The notes below the pieces were generated by a model that worked only from the letters and a program-made list of their open reading frames with translations, ran no database searches and was not told the DNA's origin. A stretch of DNA of 64,000 nt, from NCBI RefSeq assembly GCF_009729205.1, contig NZ_VTHB01000002.1:124001-188000 (forward strand), in the 5' to 3' direction. A program made the position numbers and the translations under genes. This DNA comes from Mycobacteroides sp. CBMA 271 (GTDB lineage: Bacteria; Actinomycetota; Actinomycetes; Mycobacteriales; Mycobacteriaceae). Below, in pieces: positions 32,381 through 39,585 of the stretch (positions within the stretch are counted from its first letter, which is position 1; each line of letters starts with the position of its first letter).

Positions 32381-33417
32381 GCCGACTTCCTTGCATAGCG
32401 GTTGGTGGCAGTGGGCAGGCCGAGCCGTTCGCGCAGCGTTCCGTTTCCATACTCGGCGCGGAACCCGTGGTGCGCCTGAAGAAGGGGCACAAGTTCGTCA
32501 ACTACGACCGGAATATCGAGCGCATTGACGGCAGGCCGCAGGCGTACACCGTCGATCCCCCACTCGCGCCACTGGGCGATGAGGTCCGCGAGTTCCGCGG
32601 CGGACCCGGTGAATATTGCTGCATCCGAACGAAACTCGTCGTCACGCCGGAAGGAGACCACCAGGTCCGCCAGCACCTTGATGGCGCGATGGCCCGCCGT
32701 ATTGTGCAGTCGCACGGGGATCTCGGCGGCGGAGGCCCCGTCGTGCGGCGTGACAAAGACGAGGTCGGCATTCTTGGCGGCGAATGCCTGCCCGGGCCGG
32801 CTGCGCGCGAGGGCCGCTACCACCGATTGGCCCTGCGGGGACCGCGGGGTGATGGAGGGACCCTTCACCGAAAAGAATCGGCCCTCGAAGTCGATATAGT
32901 GCAGCTTGTCGCGATCGACGAAGCGACCTGTCGCCACGTCTCTGATCTCGGCGTCGTCCTCCCAACTGTCCCACAGCCGTCGTGTCACCTCGACGGCGTC
33001 GGCGGCCTCGTCGAGCAGATCTGGTAGCGGCAGGACTTTGGTGCGGCCGAACACGGCGGCCTCGTCCTCGGTGTCGGCGATGGTCACCTGCCAGCCGGCG
33101 CGTCCCCCGGACACGATATCCAGGGTGGCAATCGATTTGGAGATGTGAAACGGCTCGTTATGGGTGGCCGGCGCGGTCGGGATGAGGCCGATGTGGGTGG
33201 TCGCTGGGGCCACTCGCGCGGCGGTCAGTATCGCGTCGAGACGCCCAGCGGGGGTACGGGCGAACGAATCTTCGAAGGTCACGAAATCCAGGAGTCCACG
33301 CTCGGCGAGTTGGACCTGTTCGGTCCAGTACCTCCCGGTAAACGGACCGGCTGAGTGTTGCTCGGCTCGCGGATGCCATCCGTATCCGTCCAGTGCCAGC
33401 CCGAGGAGTGTCGTCAC
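32377..33417 (-). CDS. LLM-class flavin-dependent monooxygenase
   Basis: 346 aa, shorter than the DszA-type relative downstream but sharing LAERGLLDFVTFEDSF, THNEPFHISKSIATLDIVSGGRAGWQVTI and the RLWDSWEDDAE block. It is likely an FMNH2-dependent oxygenase. The start is a GTG at 33417 with no convincing ribosome-binding site. The 80-bp gap before it contains no gene. Its stop overlaps the next LLM gene (ATGA). Three different LLM enzymes in one operon suggests sequential or alternative oxidation of related substrates. Confidence 0.83.
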   Translation of the reverse strand: MTTLLGLALDGYGWHPRAEQHSAGPFTGRYWTEQVQLAERGLLDFVTFEDSFARTPAGRLDAILTAARVAPATTHIGLIPTAPATHNEPFHISKSIATLDIVSGGRAGWQVTIADTEDEAAVFGRTKVLPLPDLLDEAADAVEVTRRLWDSWEDDAEIRDVATGRFVDRDKLHYIDFEGRFFSVKGPSITPRSPQGQSVVAALARSRPGQAFAAKNADLVFVTPHDGASAAEIPVRLHNTAGHRAIKVLADLVVSFRRDDEFRSDAAIFTGSAAELADLIAQWREWGIDGVRLRPAVNALDIPVVVDELVPLLQAHHGFRAEYGNGTLRERLGLPTATNRYARKSA

Positions 33418-33497
33418 AGTTGGCTCAACGTCCGCGAACCGGGTGATGACGGCGTTAATCTCACCCTGAAGGAAAAGGGCCCTCTGCTACTGAAGAT

Positions 33498-33704
33498 CTA
33501 GCCGCCGAACTCCTCTTCCGCGCGTGGCCGGTAGTAGCTCCACGGCTGAAACCTTTGTGGACGTTGCGAAACCATCTCTGACAGCAGATCGAGTTGGTAT
33601 CGCGCCCTATCCACACGCGGATCGTCGTCGATGGCGTCCAGTGTTGCTTTGATATCGGCGACGGCCTTGCGCACCTGCCGCGGCAGGTTCATGTCCGGAT
33701 CCAT
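33498..33704 (-). CDS. Small hypothetical protein
   Basis: 68 aa from the ATG at 33704, which has a strong AGGAG 5 bp upstream. It is soluble and charged, with a predicted helical stretch (VRKAVADIKATLDAIDDDPR) and an aromatic C-terminus (WSYYRP). I do not recognise it. It lies between the GNAT gene and the LLM operon on the same strand, just downstream of an inverted repeat, and may have its own promoter. The good ribosome-binding site is the main reason to believe it is real. Confidence 0.55.
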   Translation of the reverse strand: MDPDMNLPRQVRKAVADIKATLDAIDDDPRVDRARYQLDLLSEMVSQRPQRFQPWSYYRPRAEEEFGG

Positions 33705-33720
33705 CACAGCTCCTGATCGA

Positions 33721-33780
33721 CTCGAATGTGCGTCCACGCAGAGAATCCGTGCGAATTCTCTGCCTGAGCGCACACTCGCG
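33721..33780. terminator. Imperfect inverted repeat downstream of the GNAT gene
   Basis: Arms CTCGAATGTGCGTC...GCAGAGAAT (33721-33746) and ATTCTCTGC...GCACACTCG (33755-33778) pair around an 8-bp loop, with a 9-bp perfect inner stem. It sits 10 bp beyond the GNAT stop, so it could end or attenuate the transporter-GNAT transcript before the small protein and the monooxygenases. The outer arm CGAGTGTG resembles the thiE/mutT3 repeat. Confidence 0.6.
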
Positions 33781-33790
33781 AGGGGTCTCC

Positions 33791-34279
33791 CTAGAGGTCC
33801 TTCTCGAAGGGATGGATACCGATCTCCTCGGCAGACAAGCTCAGGTCGTAGAGCGGCTGATACCCCGCGGAGAGGTACAGCCCCGTGGCTTCTGGTTGGC
33901 GCGGACCGGTGGTGAGGTAGATGCGTCGGTACCCACGGCCACGGATCTCCAGCTCCAACTCGGCCAGGGTGCGGGCCGCCAGCCCCTGGCGACGGTGGGC
34001 GCTGGAGGTCCAGATCCGTTTGAGTTCAGCAGTATCCGCGTCGTATCGCTGGAACGCACCGCCGGTGACGGCGACACCGGCCTTCACACCGATCAGCAGT
34101 CCGCCGTCGGGTGCCGAGAACTTCTCCGCCGGATAATTGACGAGCAGGTCGCGGTGCTCGTCAAGGGTTCCGCCGTACCGGGTGCTGTACTCCACTGCCA
34201 GCTCGGCCAACAGCGGGGCCGCCAAGGGATCGCGCTGATCGACCGTCACGAACCGCAGCAGTTCCTCGCACGCCGTCAT
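33791..34279 (-). CDS. GNAT-family N-acetyltransferase
   Basis: 162 aa. The acetyl-CoA-binding motif A is visible as RIWTSSAHRRQGLAARTLAELE, followed by GYRRIYLTTGPRQPEATGLYLSAGYQP. It lies one base downstream of the binding-protein gene, so it is part of the transporter transcript. In Bacillus, GNATs in similar gene neighbourhoods (SnaA/SnaB) acetylate S-alkylcysteines before oxygenolytic cleavage; I infer a similar role. Other small-molecule or antibiotic acetylation remains possible. Confidence 0.82.
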   Translation of the reverse strand: MTACEELLRFVTVDQRDPLAAPLLAELAVEYSTRYGGTLDEHRDLLVNYPAEKFSAPDGGLLIGVKAGVAVTGGAFQRYDADTAELKRIWTSSAHRRQGLAARTLAELELEIRGRGYRRIYLTTGPRQPEATGLYLSAGYQPLYDLSLSAEEIGIHPFEKDL

Positions 34280-34280
34280 G

Positions 34281-35213
34281 TCATCCTTGCCTGGGTAGTC
34301 CGCGGGGATTGATCTGCGACGCGGTAAGCGCCTCGTTCTCCAAGCCCCAGCGCTGCAGCACCTTACGATACGTGCCGTCGGCGATGGCATGGTTGAAGGC
34401 ATCGGCGACAGCGCGCACCAGGCCGTTGTCCTTCTTGGTGAGGACCGCGATCTCACCCTGCAAGTCCTCCCCCGCACCCGAGAAGGTGCCAACCAACTTC
34501 GTCTTCCCAGTTGCCCCCGAGTGGAACACCGCCGTCGGGTTAGGCCCCACATAGGCGTCAATGCGACCGGATGCCAGCGCCAGGTAGTACCCGGTGGTCT
34601 GCTGGAAATACTTGAGATCGGCCGGGGGAAGACCCGCCGCAACGTTCTGTTCGTTCCAACGGATCAGCAGCGACTCCTGGTTGGTACCAGAGCCCACACC
34701 GATAATCTTTCCCGCAATATCCTTGGCGCCCTGTACCTTCCAGTCCAACGAGGCACGGGACTCGAAGGTGACGTTGTCGAGCCGATAGGTGGCGAAGTCG
34801 AACTTCTCCTTGCGTTCCTCGGTCACCGTCACATTGGAGATGAAGGCGTCGACCTCACCCGAGTCGACCTTGACGAAGTTCTGCGCCCAATCGGCCGAGC
34901 GCAGATCGACACGCAGACCCAGAATGTCCGCGACCAGATAAGCGATGTCCGTCTCGATCCCGATCATCGTCTTGTCATCGTCGGCGTAGAAACGCAGCGG
35001 CGGCGCTGAATTGGCATCGCCCGTAACGATCAGCGTCCCGCGCGTGCGGATCGCGGCGGGCACCTCGGCGGCGATGCCATCCACACTGGGAACCCGCACC
35101 CGGTCCTGGTGCGGGCTCAGGTTGAAGGACGACGAAGCGGCCGGGTCGACAGCGGGAACACACCCGCTCAGGGTGAAGATCGCGACAGAAAGCAGGGCGA
35201 CAAGGACTTTCAC
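34281..35213 (-). CDS. Amino acid ABC transporter substrate-binding lipoprotein
   Basis: 310 aa. It starts at GTG 35213, overlapping the ATPase stop (GTGA). The signal peptide ends in lipobox LSGC. The body is a family-3 solute-binding protein: IRTRGTLIVTGDANSAPPLRFY, GIETDIAYLVADILG, DAFISNVTVTEERKEKFDF and KIIGVGSGTNQESLLI. Such proteins capture polar amino acids, cystine or their derivatives. With the adjoining permease and ATPase it forms a complete importer. A sulfur amino acid substrate is inferred from the linked monooxygenases. Confidence 0.9.
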   Translation of the reverse strand: MKVLVALLSVAIFTLSGCVPAVDPAASSSFNLSPHQDRVRVPSVDGIAAEVPAAIRTRGTLIVTGDANSAPPLRFYADDDKTMIGIETDIAYLVADILGLRVDLRSADWAQNFVKVDSGEVDAFISNVTVTEERKEKFDFATYRLDNVTFESRASLDWKVQGAKDIAGKIIGVGSGTNQESLLIRWNEQNVAAGLPPADLKYFQQTTGYYLALASGRIDAYVGPNPTAVFHSGATGKTKLVGTFSGAGEDLQGEIAVLTKKDNGLVRAVADAFNHAIADGTYRKVLQRWGLENEALTASQINPRGLPRQG

Positions 35214-35971
35214 GTCAGCACTTTCGACAGGAAACCCGCGGTCCGCGGATGCGTCGGGTTGTCCAGCACCTGTTCGGGTGGCCCTTCCTCCACGACCGCA
35301 CCGCGATCCATGAAAACCACGGTGTCGGCGATCTCCCGGGCAAGGCCGATCTCGTGGGTCACGATCACCAAGGTGGCACCGTCTCGGGCGAGCTGGCGGA
35401 TCACATCGAGCACCTCGGTCACCAGCTCGGGATCCAGTGCCGAGGTGGGCTCGTCGAAGAGGATGACCTTGGGCTGCAAGGCCAATGCGCGCGCAATCGC
35501 GACCCGCTGCTGCTGCCCACCGGAGAGTCGTCGCGGATACTCCGCGGCCTTGTCGGCGACGCCTACCCGTTCCAGCAGCCGGGTCGCCTGCGCCACCAGC
35601 TCGCCGCGCGGGGCTCGCCGCGCGGCCAACGGAGCCTCGATGACGTTTTCCAGCACCGTCAAATGCGGGAACAGATTGAAATTCTGGAACACAAAGCCGA
35701 CCTGTGCTCGCTGGCGCAGGATGGCTCGCTCGGACAGCTCGTAGAGCACCGAGCCCCGCTGCCGGTATCCGATGAGCTCGCCGTCGATGCGCACCGTCCC
35801 GGAATCGACCTTCTCGAGATGGTTCAGGGTGCGCAGCAGGGTCGACTTTCCCGACCCGGACGGCCCGATGATGACAGTCACTTCCCCCTGCCGCACAGTC
35901 AGATTCACATCGCGCAGCGCGATCACTTGTCCGTAGGATTTGTGCACCCCGCGCACCTCGATGGCGCTCAC
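35210..35971 (-). CDS. Amino acid ABC transporter ATP-binding protein
   Basis: 253 aa. It starts at GTG 35971 (VSAIEVRGVHKSYG), overlapping the permease stop by 4 bp. Walker A GPSGSGKST, Q-loop FQNFNLFPHLT, signature LSGGQQQRVAIARAL and Walker B VILFDEPTSALDPE are intact, typical of the GlnQ/HisP polar amino acid group. A much longer in-frame extension to 36685 was rejected because it lies entirely over the permease gene. Confidence 0.93.
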   Translation of the reverse strand: MSAIEVRGVHKSYGQVIALRDVNLTVRQGEVTVIIGPSGSGKSTLLRTLNHLEKVDSGTVRIDGELIGYRQRGSVLYELSERAILRQRAQVGFVFQNFNLFPHLTVLENVIEAPLAARRAPRGELVAQATRLLERVGVADKAAEYPRRLSGGQQQRVAIARALALQPKVILFDEPTSALDPELVTEVLDVIRQLARDGATLVIVTHEIGLAREIADTVVFMDRGAVVEEGPPEQVLDNPTHPRTAGFLSKVLT

Positions 35972-36849
35972 CTGCTCGTGCCCCGGGCGTAGTGCCGCTC
36001 GATGTAGTGCTGCACCACAGTCAGCGCCGAGGTAATGACGATGTACCAGACCGTCGCCACCATCAGCAGCGGAACCACGCGCCCGTTGCGCCCGAAGATC
36101 ACCTGCACCTGGTAGAACAGATCGGCGATCGCCATGGTCGACACGATCGACGTCCCCTTGACGAGGCTGATCACCTCGTTGGCGGCATTGGGCATCACAG
36201 ACCGCATGGCCTGCGGCAACACGATCCGGAAAAACTGGCGATGTCGCGGAATACCCAAGGCGGCAGCCGCTTCCAATTGACCCTCGTCGACGGACAGGAT
36301 CCCGCCGCGGATGATCTCGGCGAAGTAGGCCCCTTGGTGCAGCGTCAACCCGATCACCGCAGCCGTCAGCCCGCTGAGCAGCTCGTTGGTGTCGATGGTG
36401 ATCAGGCTGGGCCCAAACGGAATCCCGAAGCTGATCGTGTCGTAGAGGTAGGCGATGTTGAACCAGAACAGCAATTGCACAATCAACGGAATCGACCGGA
36501 ATATCCACACATACGTCCACGAAATGACCTGTAGGACCGGATTCTTGGATAGGCGCGCCGCCGCCAGCGCGACACCGAGTACAAACCCCAGCACCGTGCC
36601 GTACGCGGTCAGCCGGAGCGTCAGCCACAATGCGGCGAGCACCGACTTGGCGGTGAAGTACCGCGCGAAGGTCGGCCAGTCCCATCCAGGGTTACGAACC
36701 AGCCCGTGAACGAACATCGCCACGAACAGCAGCGCCACCGCCGAAAGAATCCAGTTGGCCGGACGCGGACGGCGGCGCACCCGCAGCGCCGGCTCTGCAG
36801 CATCCGATGACACCCGCGCGCGCTGGAGCGCGGCAGGTACCGATGTCAT
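35968..36849 (-). CDS. Amino acid ABC transporter permease
   Basis: 293 aa from the ATG at 36849. It has a basic N-terminal stretch, a first membrane segment (WILSAVALLFVAMFVHGLV) and the HisM/GlnP-type TM block ending in the EAA-loop GGILSVDEGQLEAAAALGI. It is the only permease, so it probably works as a homodimer. It is the first gene of the operon. Its upstream region carries a paired inverted motif that looks like an operator. Confidence 0.9.
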   Translation of the reverse strand: MTSVPAALQRARVSSDAAEPALRVRRRPRPANWILSAVALLFVAMFVHGLVRNPGWDWPTFARYFTAKSVLAALWLTLRLTAYGTVLGFVLGVALAAARLSKNPVLQVISWTYVWIFRSIPLIVQLLFWFNIAYLYDTISFGIPFGPSLITIDTNELLSGLTAAVIGLTLHQGAYFAEIIRGGILSVDEGQLEAAAALGIPRHRQFFRIVLPQAMRSVMPNAANEVISLVKGTSIVSTMAIADLFYQVQVIFGRNGRVVPLLMVATVWYIVITSALTVVQHYIERHYARGTSR

Positions 36850-36862
36850 GCGGTCGAACCTA

Positions 36863-36923
36863 GGAACACCGTCCAGTCCACAACAGTCTTTGGCTCCCTG
36901 CGAATCGAACGGACGGTGTCCGT
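36863..36923. promoter_or_regulatory. Candidate paired operator in the divergent permease/FDOR region
   Basis: Two related palindromes lie in the 123-bp divergent gap: GGAACACCGTCC at 36863-36874 and ACGGACGGTGTCCGT at 36909-36923. ACACCGTCC in the first is the exact reverse complement of GGACGGTGT in the second, with centres about 45 bp apart. Two such sites between divergent starts suggest a dimeric repressor or activator controlling the importer operon. The regulator is not encoded beside it. Confidence 0.55.
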
Positions 36924-36972
36924 CATGTCCGGACGGGGAAGCATCCGCGCTACCCGAATGTTCCAATAAGCC

Positions 36973-37368
36973 ATGACGGAAATCCCCGCAGGCTTCGAAG
37001 ATCTTCTAGAACAGCGGCTCTACGGCCATCTGGCCACGGTGGGCGCGGACGGCTCGGCGCAGTCCAGCCCCATGTGGTTCGACTGGGACGGCGAACGGCT
37101 GCGGTTCACCCACACCAAGAAGCGGGCCAAGTTCCGCAACATCCAGACCGAGCCGCGGGTGGCCTTCTCGATCTTGGATCCCGCCAACCCGTACCGGTAT
37201 CTGGAGGTGCGCGGCACCATCGATCAGATCGACGATGATCCGACGGGATCCTTCATCCAGGAGCTGGCCCAGCTGTATCAGGCGCCGTGGGCAGGAACGA
37301 GCACCGGCGACGAGGCCGACCGGGTGATCCTGTACCTGCGGCCCACCAAGTTCGTGAGCCACGGCTAG
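36973..37368 (+). CDS. PPOX-class F420-dependent oxidoreductase (FDOR-B type)
   Basis: 131 aa split beta-barrel protein with LYGHLATVGADGSAQSSPMWFDWDG, RAKFRNIQTEPRVAFSILDP and YLEVRGTID, the pattern of pyridoxamine-phosphate-oxidase-like F420-binding proteins. It probably reduces an unknown substrate with F420H2. It is divergent from the importer operon, sharing the 123-bp region with the paired operator, and converges on the TetR gene, whose stop overlaps its own at CTAG. Confidence 0.83.
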   Translation: MTEIPAGFEDLLEQRLYGHLATVGADGSAQSSPMWFDWDGERLRFTHTKKRAKFRNIQTEPRVAFSILDPANPYRYLEVRGTIDQIDDDPTGSFIQELAQLYQAPWAGTSTGDEADRVILYLRPTKFVSHG

Positions 37369-37985
37369 CCCAGCGGCCCAAGCAGGCGCATGCACATATC
37401 GGTGGCCCTAGCCCCCAGTTCTGCTGCACTGCACCTATTTTCATCGGCAAGCCAGTCCTCCATGAGGAGGGTCACGCCGCCGACTCCGAACACGGCTGCC
37501 TCGAGCAGCGCCGGCTCCGGCTGGGATACCTCTGGCGCAATGGTCAGGAGAATCCCGCGCGCGATACGGTGCTGAAGGCTTCGGCGCTTGGCGGCCAGCC
37601 CAGGAAATCCGGCGACGTCAGAAGTGAGAATCCGCAGTACCGCCGGGTCTCCGATCGAGTGCTCGAGATAGGCCGTAAGGCCTGCCGTCAGCTGTCCATG
37701 CGGCTGGTCGCCAGCCACGCGGCCCGCTTCCGTCATGGCCGCGAACAGTTCGGAGAACACGTCGTCCACGATCTGAAGAACCAGATCTCCGATCACCGAG
37801 AACTGCTCGTAGAAGTACCGATCGGTCAGCCTCGTCCGGGCGCAGACACCTCGCACGGTGACCGCAGGCAGTCCATTGTCGCCCCATAGCTCGCGGCCCG
37901 CCCGCAGCAGAGCCACGCGCCGCTCGTCTTGGCGCTGCTCTCGTGTCTTTCCACCGTACGTGCGGTGGATCTGACCGTTCGTCAC
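37365..37985 (-). CDS. TetR-family transcriptional regulator
   Basis: 206 aa. It starts at GTG 37985. The N-terminal helix-turn-helix reads RAGRELWGDNGLPAVTVRGVCARTRLTDRYFYEQF, characteristic of TetR regulators. The C-terminal ligand domain is unassigned. It is divergent from the carotenoid oxygenase gene with a 97-bp spacer holding a good promoter, so it most likely controls that gene and itself. I recall the same pairing in M. tuberculosis (Rv0653c/Rv0654). Confidence 0.9.
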   Translation of the reverse strand: MTNGQIHRTYGGKTREQRQDERRVALLRAGRELWGDNGLPAVTVRGVCARTRLTDRYFYEQFSVIGDLVLQIVDDVFSELFAAMTEAGRVAGDQPHGQLTAGLTAYLEHSIGDPAVLRILTSDVAGFPGLAAKRRSLQHRIARGILLTIAPEVSQPEPALLEAAVFGVGGVTLLMEDWLADENRCSAAELGARATDMCMRLLGPLG

Positions 37986-38003
37986 GCTGAAACGCCCTTC
38001 GTC

Positions 38004-38031
38004 TTGACATACGCAACCTACTCGCTAATGT
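38004..38031 (+). promoter_or_regulatory. Sigma-70/SigA-like promoter for the carotenoid oxygenase
   Basis: TTGACA at 38004-38009 and TAATGT at 38026-38031 are separated by 16 bp. They lie about 50 bp upstream of the oxygenase ATG in the TetR-oxygenase spacer. The -35 is a perfect consensus, unusual in mycobacteria, which suggests a strong promoter held down by the TetR protein. Confidence 0.6.
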
Positions 38032-38082
38032 TGAGGACACCCGTCATCAGAAACTGCCCGACAATGCGGTCTTGGAGATTTC

Positions 38083-39585
38083 ATGACACTTGCGCCCGAG
38101 CATTCAGCCCCCGACACGGACTTCGACGAGCTCATCTCCCGCCCCTTCGAGTCCCAGCTGCACGAGTACGACTACGAGGTCACCGAAATCGACGGCACGC
38201 TCCCCGCCGATCTGACCGGGACGCTGTTCCGGATCGGGCCCGGCAAGTTCGAGGTCGGCACGACGGTGCTGCGCACCATGTTCGACGCCGACGGCATGGT
38301 GTCGCGTTTCATCCTGGACGGATCCTCGGTGCGCTTTACCAACCGATACGTCCGCACCCCACAGTTCAGGGATGGGCTGCAGCAGGGCCCGATGCGCCGC
38401 CGCGGCATCACCACCAACGCGCCTGGGATCTTCGGCAATCTCCGAGCACCGGCCAACACAGCGAACACAAACATTGTGTCGCTGGCCGGGGAAATGCTGG
38501 CACTCTGGGAGGGTGGCCCTCCCCACCGGCTGGACCCTGACACCCTGGAAACACTGGGTACCAACGACTTCGAAGGGAAGCTCGGATACGTCGGCGCCTT
38601 CTCGGCACACCCGAAATGGGACCCGGTCACCGGAGAGATGTTCAACTTCGGCCTGGATGTATTTCCGACCCCTCGGCTGCGCTGCTACCGCGTGAGCCCC
38701 AGCGGCCAACTCACACAAATCAACTCGGTGACACTCTGGGATATGGGATGGAATCATGACTTCGCGCTGACCGAGAAGTATCTCGTCTTCGTGTTAGATC
38801 CCATCCGCCCCAATATCGGACAACTCCTGCGCGGCAAGAGGTTCGACGAAAGCCTCGAGTACCAGCTCACCAACGGGAGCACCAAGTTCATCCTGGTACC
38901 CCGGGATGGCTCCAAACCCCTGATTTTCGAACATGATCCACAGCTGCATATCCACGTCACCAATGCGTTCCAGGACGGCCCCGACGCCGTCGTGGAATTC
39001 GTCAGGTATGAGAGCCTTGACTTCTTGCGACAGTCTCTGACGGCGGCCTTGGATCCCACACCGCACCAAAACCCCCACCACCACCTGGTCATCAGGGAAT
39101 GGCCCGATAGTCATCTGGTTCGGTTCCGCATCTCGCCGACCGGAAGGATCACCGAGGAAGTGGTATCGCAATCTGCCAAAATTGAATTCCCCCAATATGA
39201 CTGGCGGCGATCCACGCGCAACCACGACATCACGTACTGCGCGGGTACCCTGGAACGCATCGGGCACTACAACGGCATTTTCAAGTTCGACCATCGCACC
39301 GGCGCCATGACCCACTGTGACTTCGGAACGGCATCGGTATGTGAACCCATCTTCGTCCCGCGCGGTGTGGACTCCGCGCAGGACGACGGCTGGTTACTCA
39401 CCGTGAATCATGACTTGGTCGAAAACCGTTCACAACTGATCGTCCTCGATGCACGTGATGTCGAGCGGGGACCGCTGGCGGTAGCGCACCTGACCCACCA
39501 TCTGCCCATCGGGTTCCACGGCACCTTTACGCGAAGGGTCGCCGATCCGTTTGCGCCACTACCGCATCCAGATTTGTTGAGCTAG
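38083..39585 (+). CDS. Carotenoid cleavage oxygenase
   Basis: 500 aa seven-bladed beta-propeller enzyme of the RPE65/NCED family. The four iron-binding histidines are visible at H176 (FSAHPKWD), H225 (GWNHDFALT), H291 (LHIHVTN) and H479 (GFHGTF). It cleaves double bonds of carotenoids or apocarotenoids with oxygen. M. tuberculosis Rv0654 is the likely orthologue and also sits beside a TetR gene. There is no carotenoid biosynthesis gene in the window. It converges on the MmpL gene, and the two stops overlap by 4 bp. Confidence 0.93.
   Translation: MTLAPEHSAPDTDFDELISRPFESQLHEYDYEVTEIDGTLPADLTGTLFRIGPGKFEVGTTVLRTMFDADGMVSRFILDGSSVRFTNRYVRTPQFRDGLQQGPMRRRGITTNAPGIFGNLRAPANTANTNIVSLAGEMLALWEGGPPHRLDPDTLETLGTNDFEGKLGYVGAFSAHPKWDPVTGEMFNFGLDVFPTPRLRCYRVSPSGQLTQINSVTLWDMGWNHDFALTEKYLVFVLDPIRPNIGQLLRGKRFDESLEYQLTNGSTKFILVPRDGSKPLIFEHDPQLHIHVTNAFQDGPDAVVEFVRYESLDFLRQSLTAALDPTPHQNPHHHLVIREWPDSHLVRFRISPTGRITEEVVSQSAKIEFPQYDWRRSTRNHDITYCAGTLERIGHYNGIFKFDHRTGAMTHCDFGTASVCEPIFVPRGVDSAQDDGWLLTVNHDLVENRSQLIVLDARDVERGPLAVAHLTHHLPIGFHGTFTRRVADPFAPLPHPDLLS

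Noticed and set aside
35972..36685. N-terminal extension of the amino acid ABC ATPase
   Set aside because: It lies fully over the permease gene in another frame, and the GTG at 35971 overlaps the permease stop as expected for this operon.
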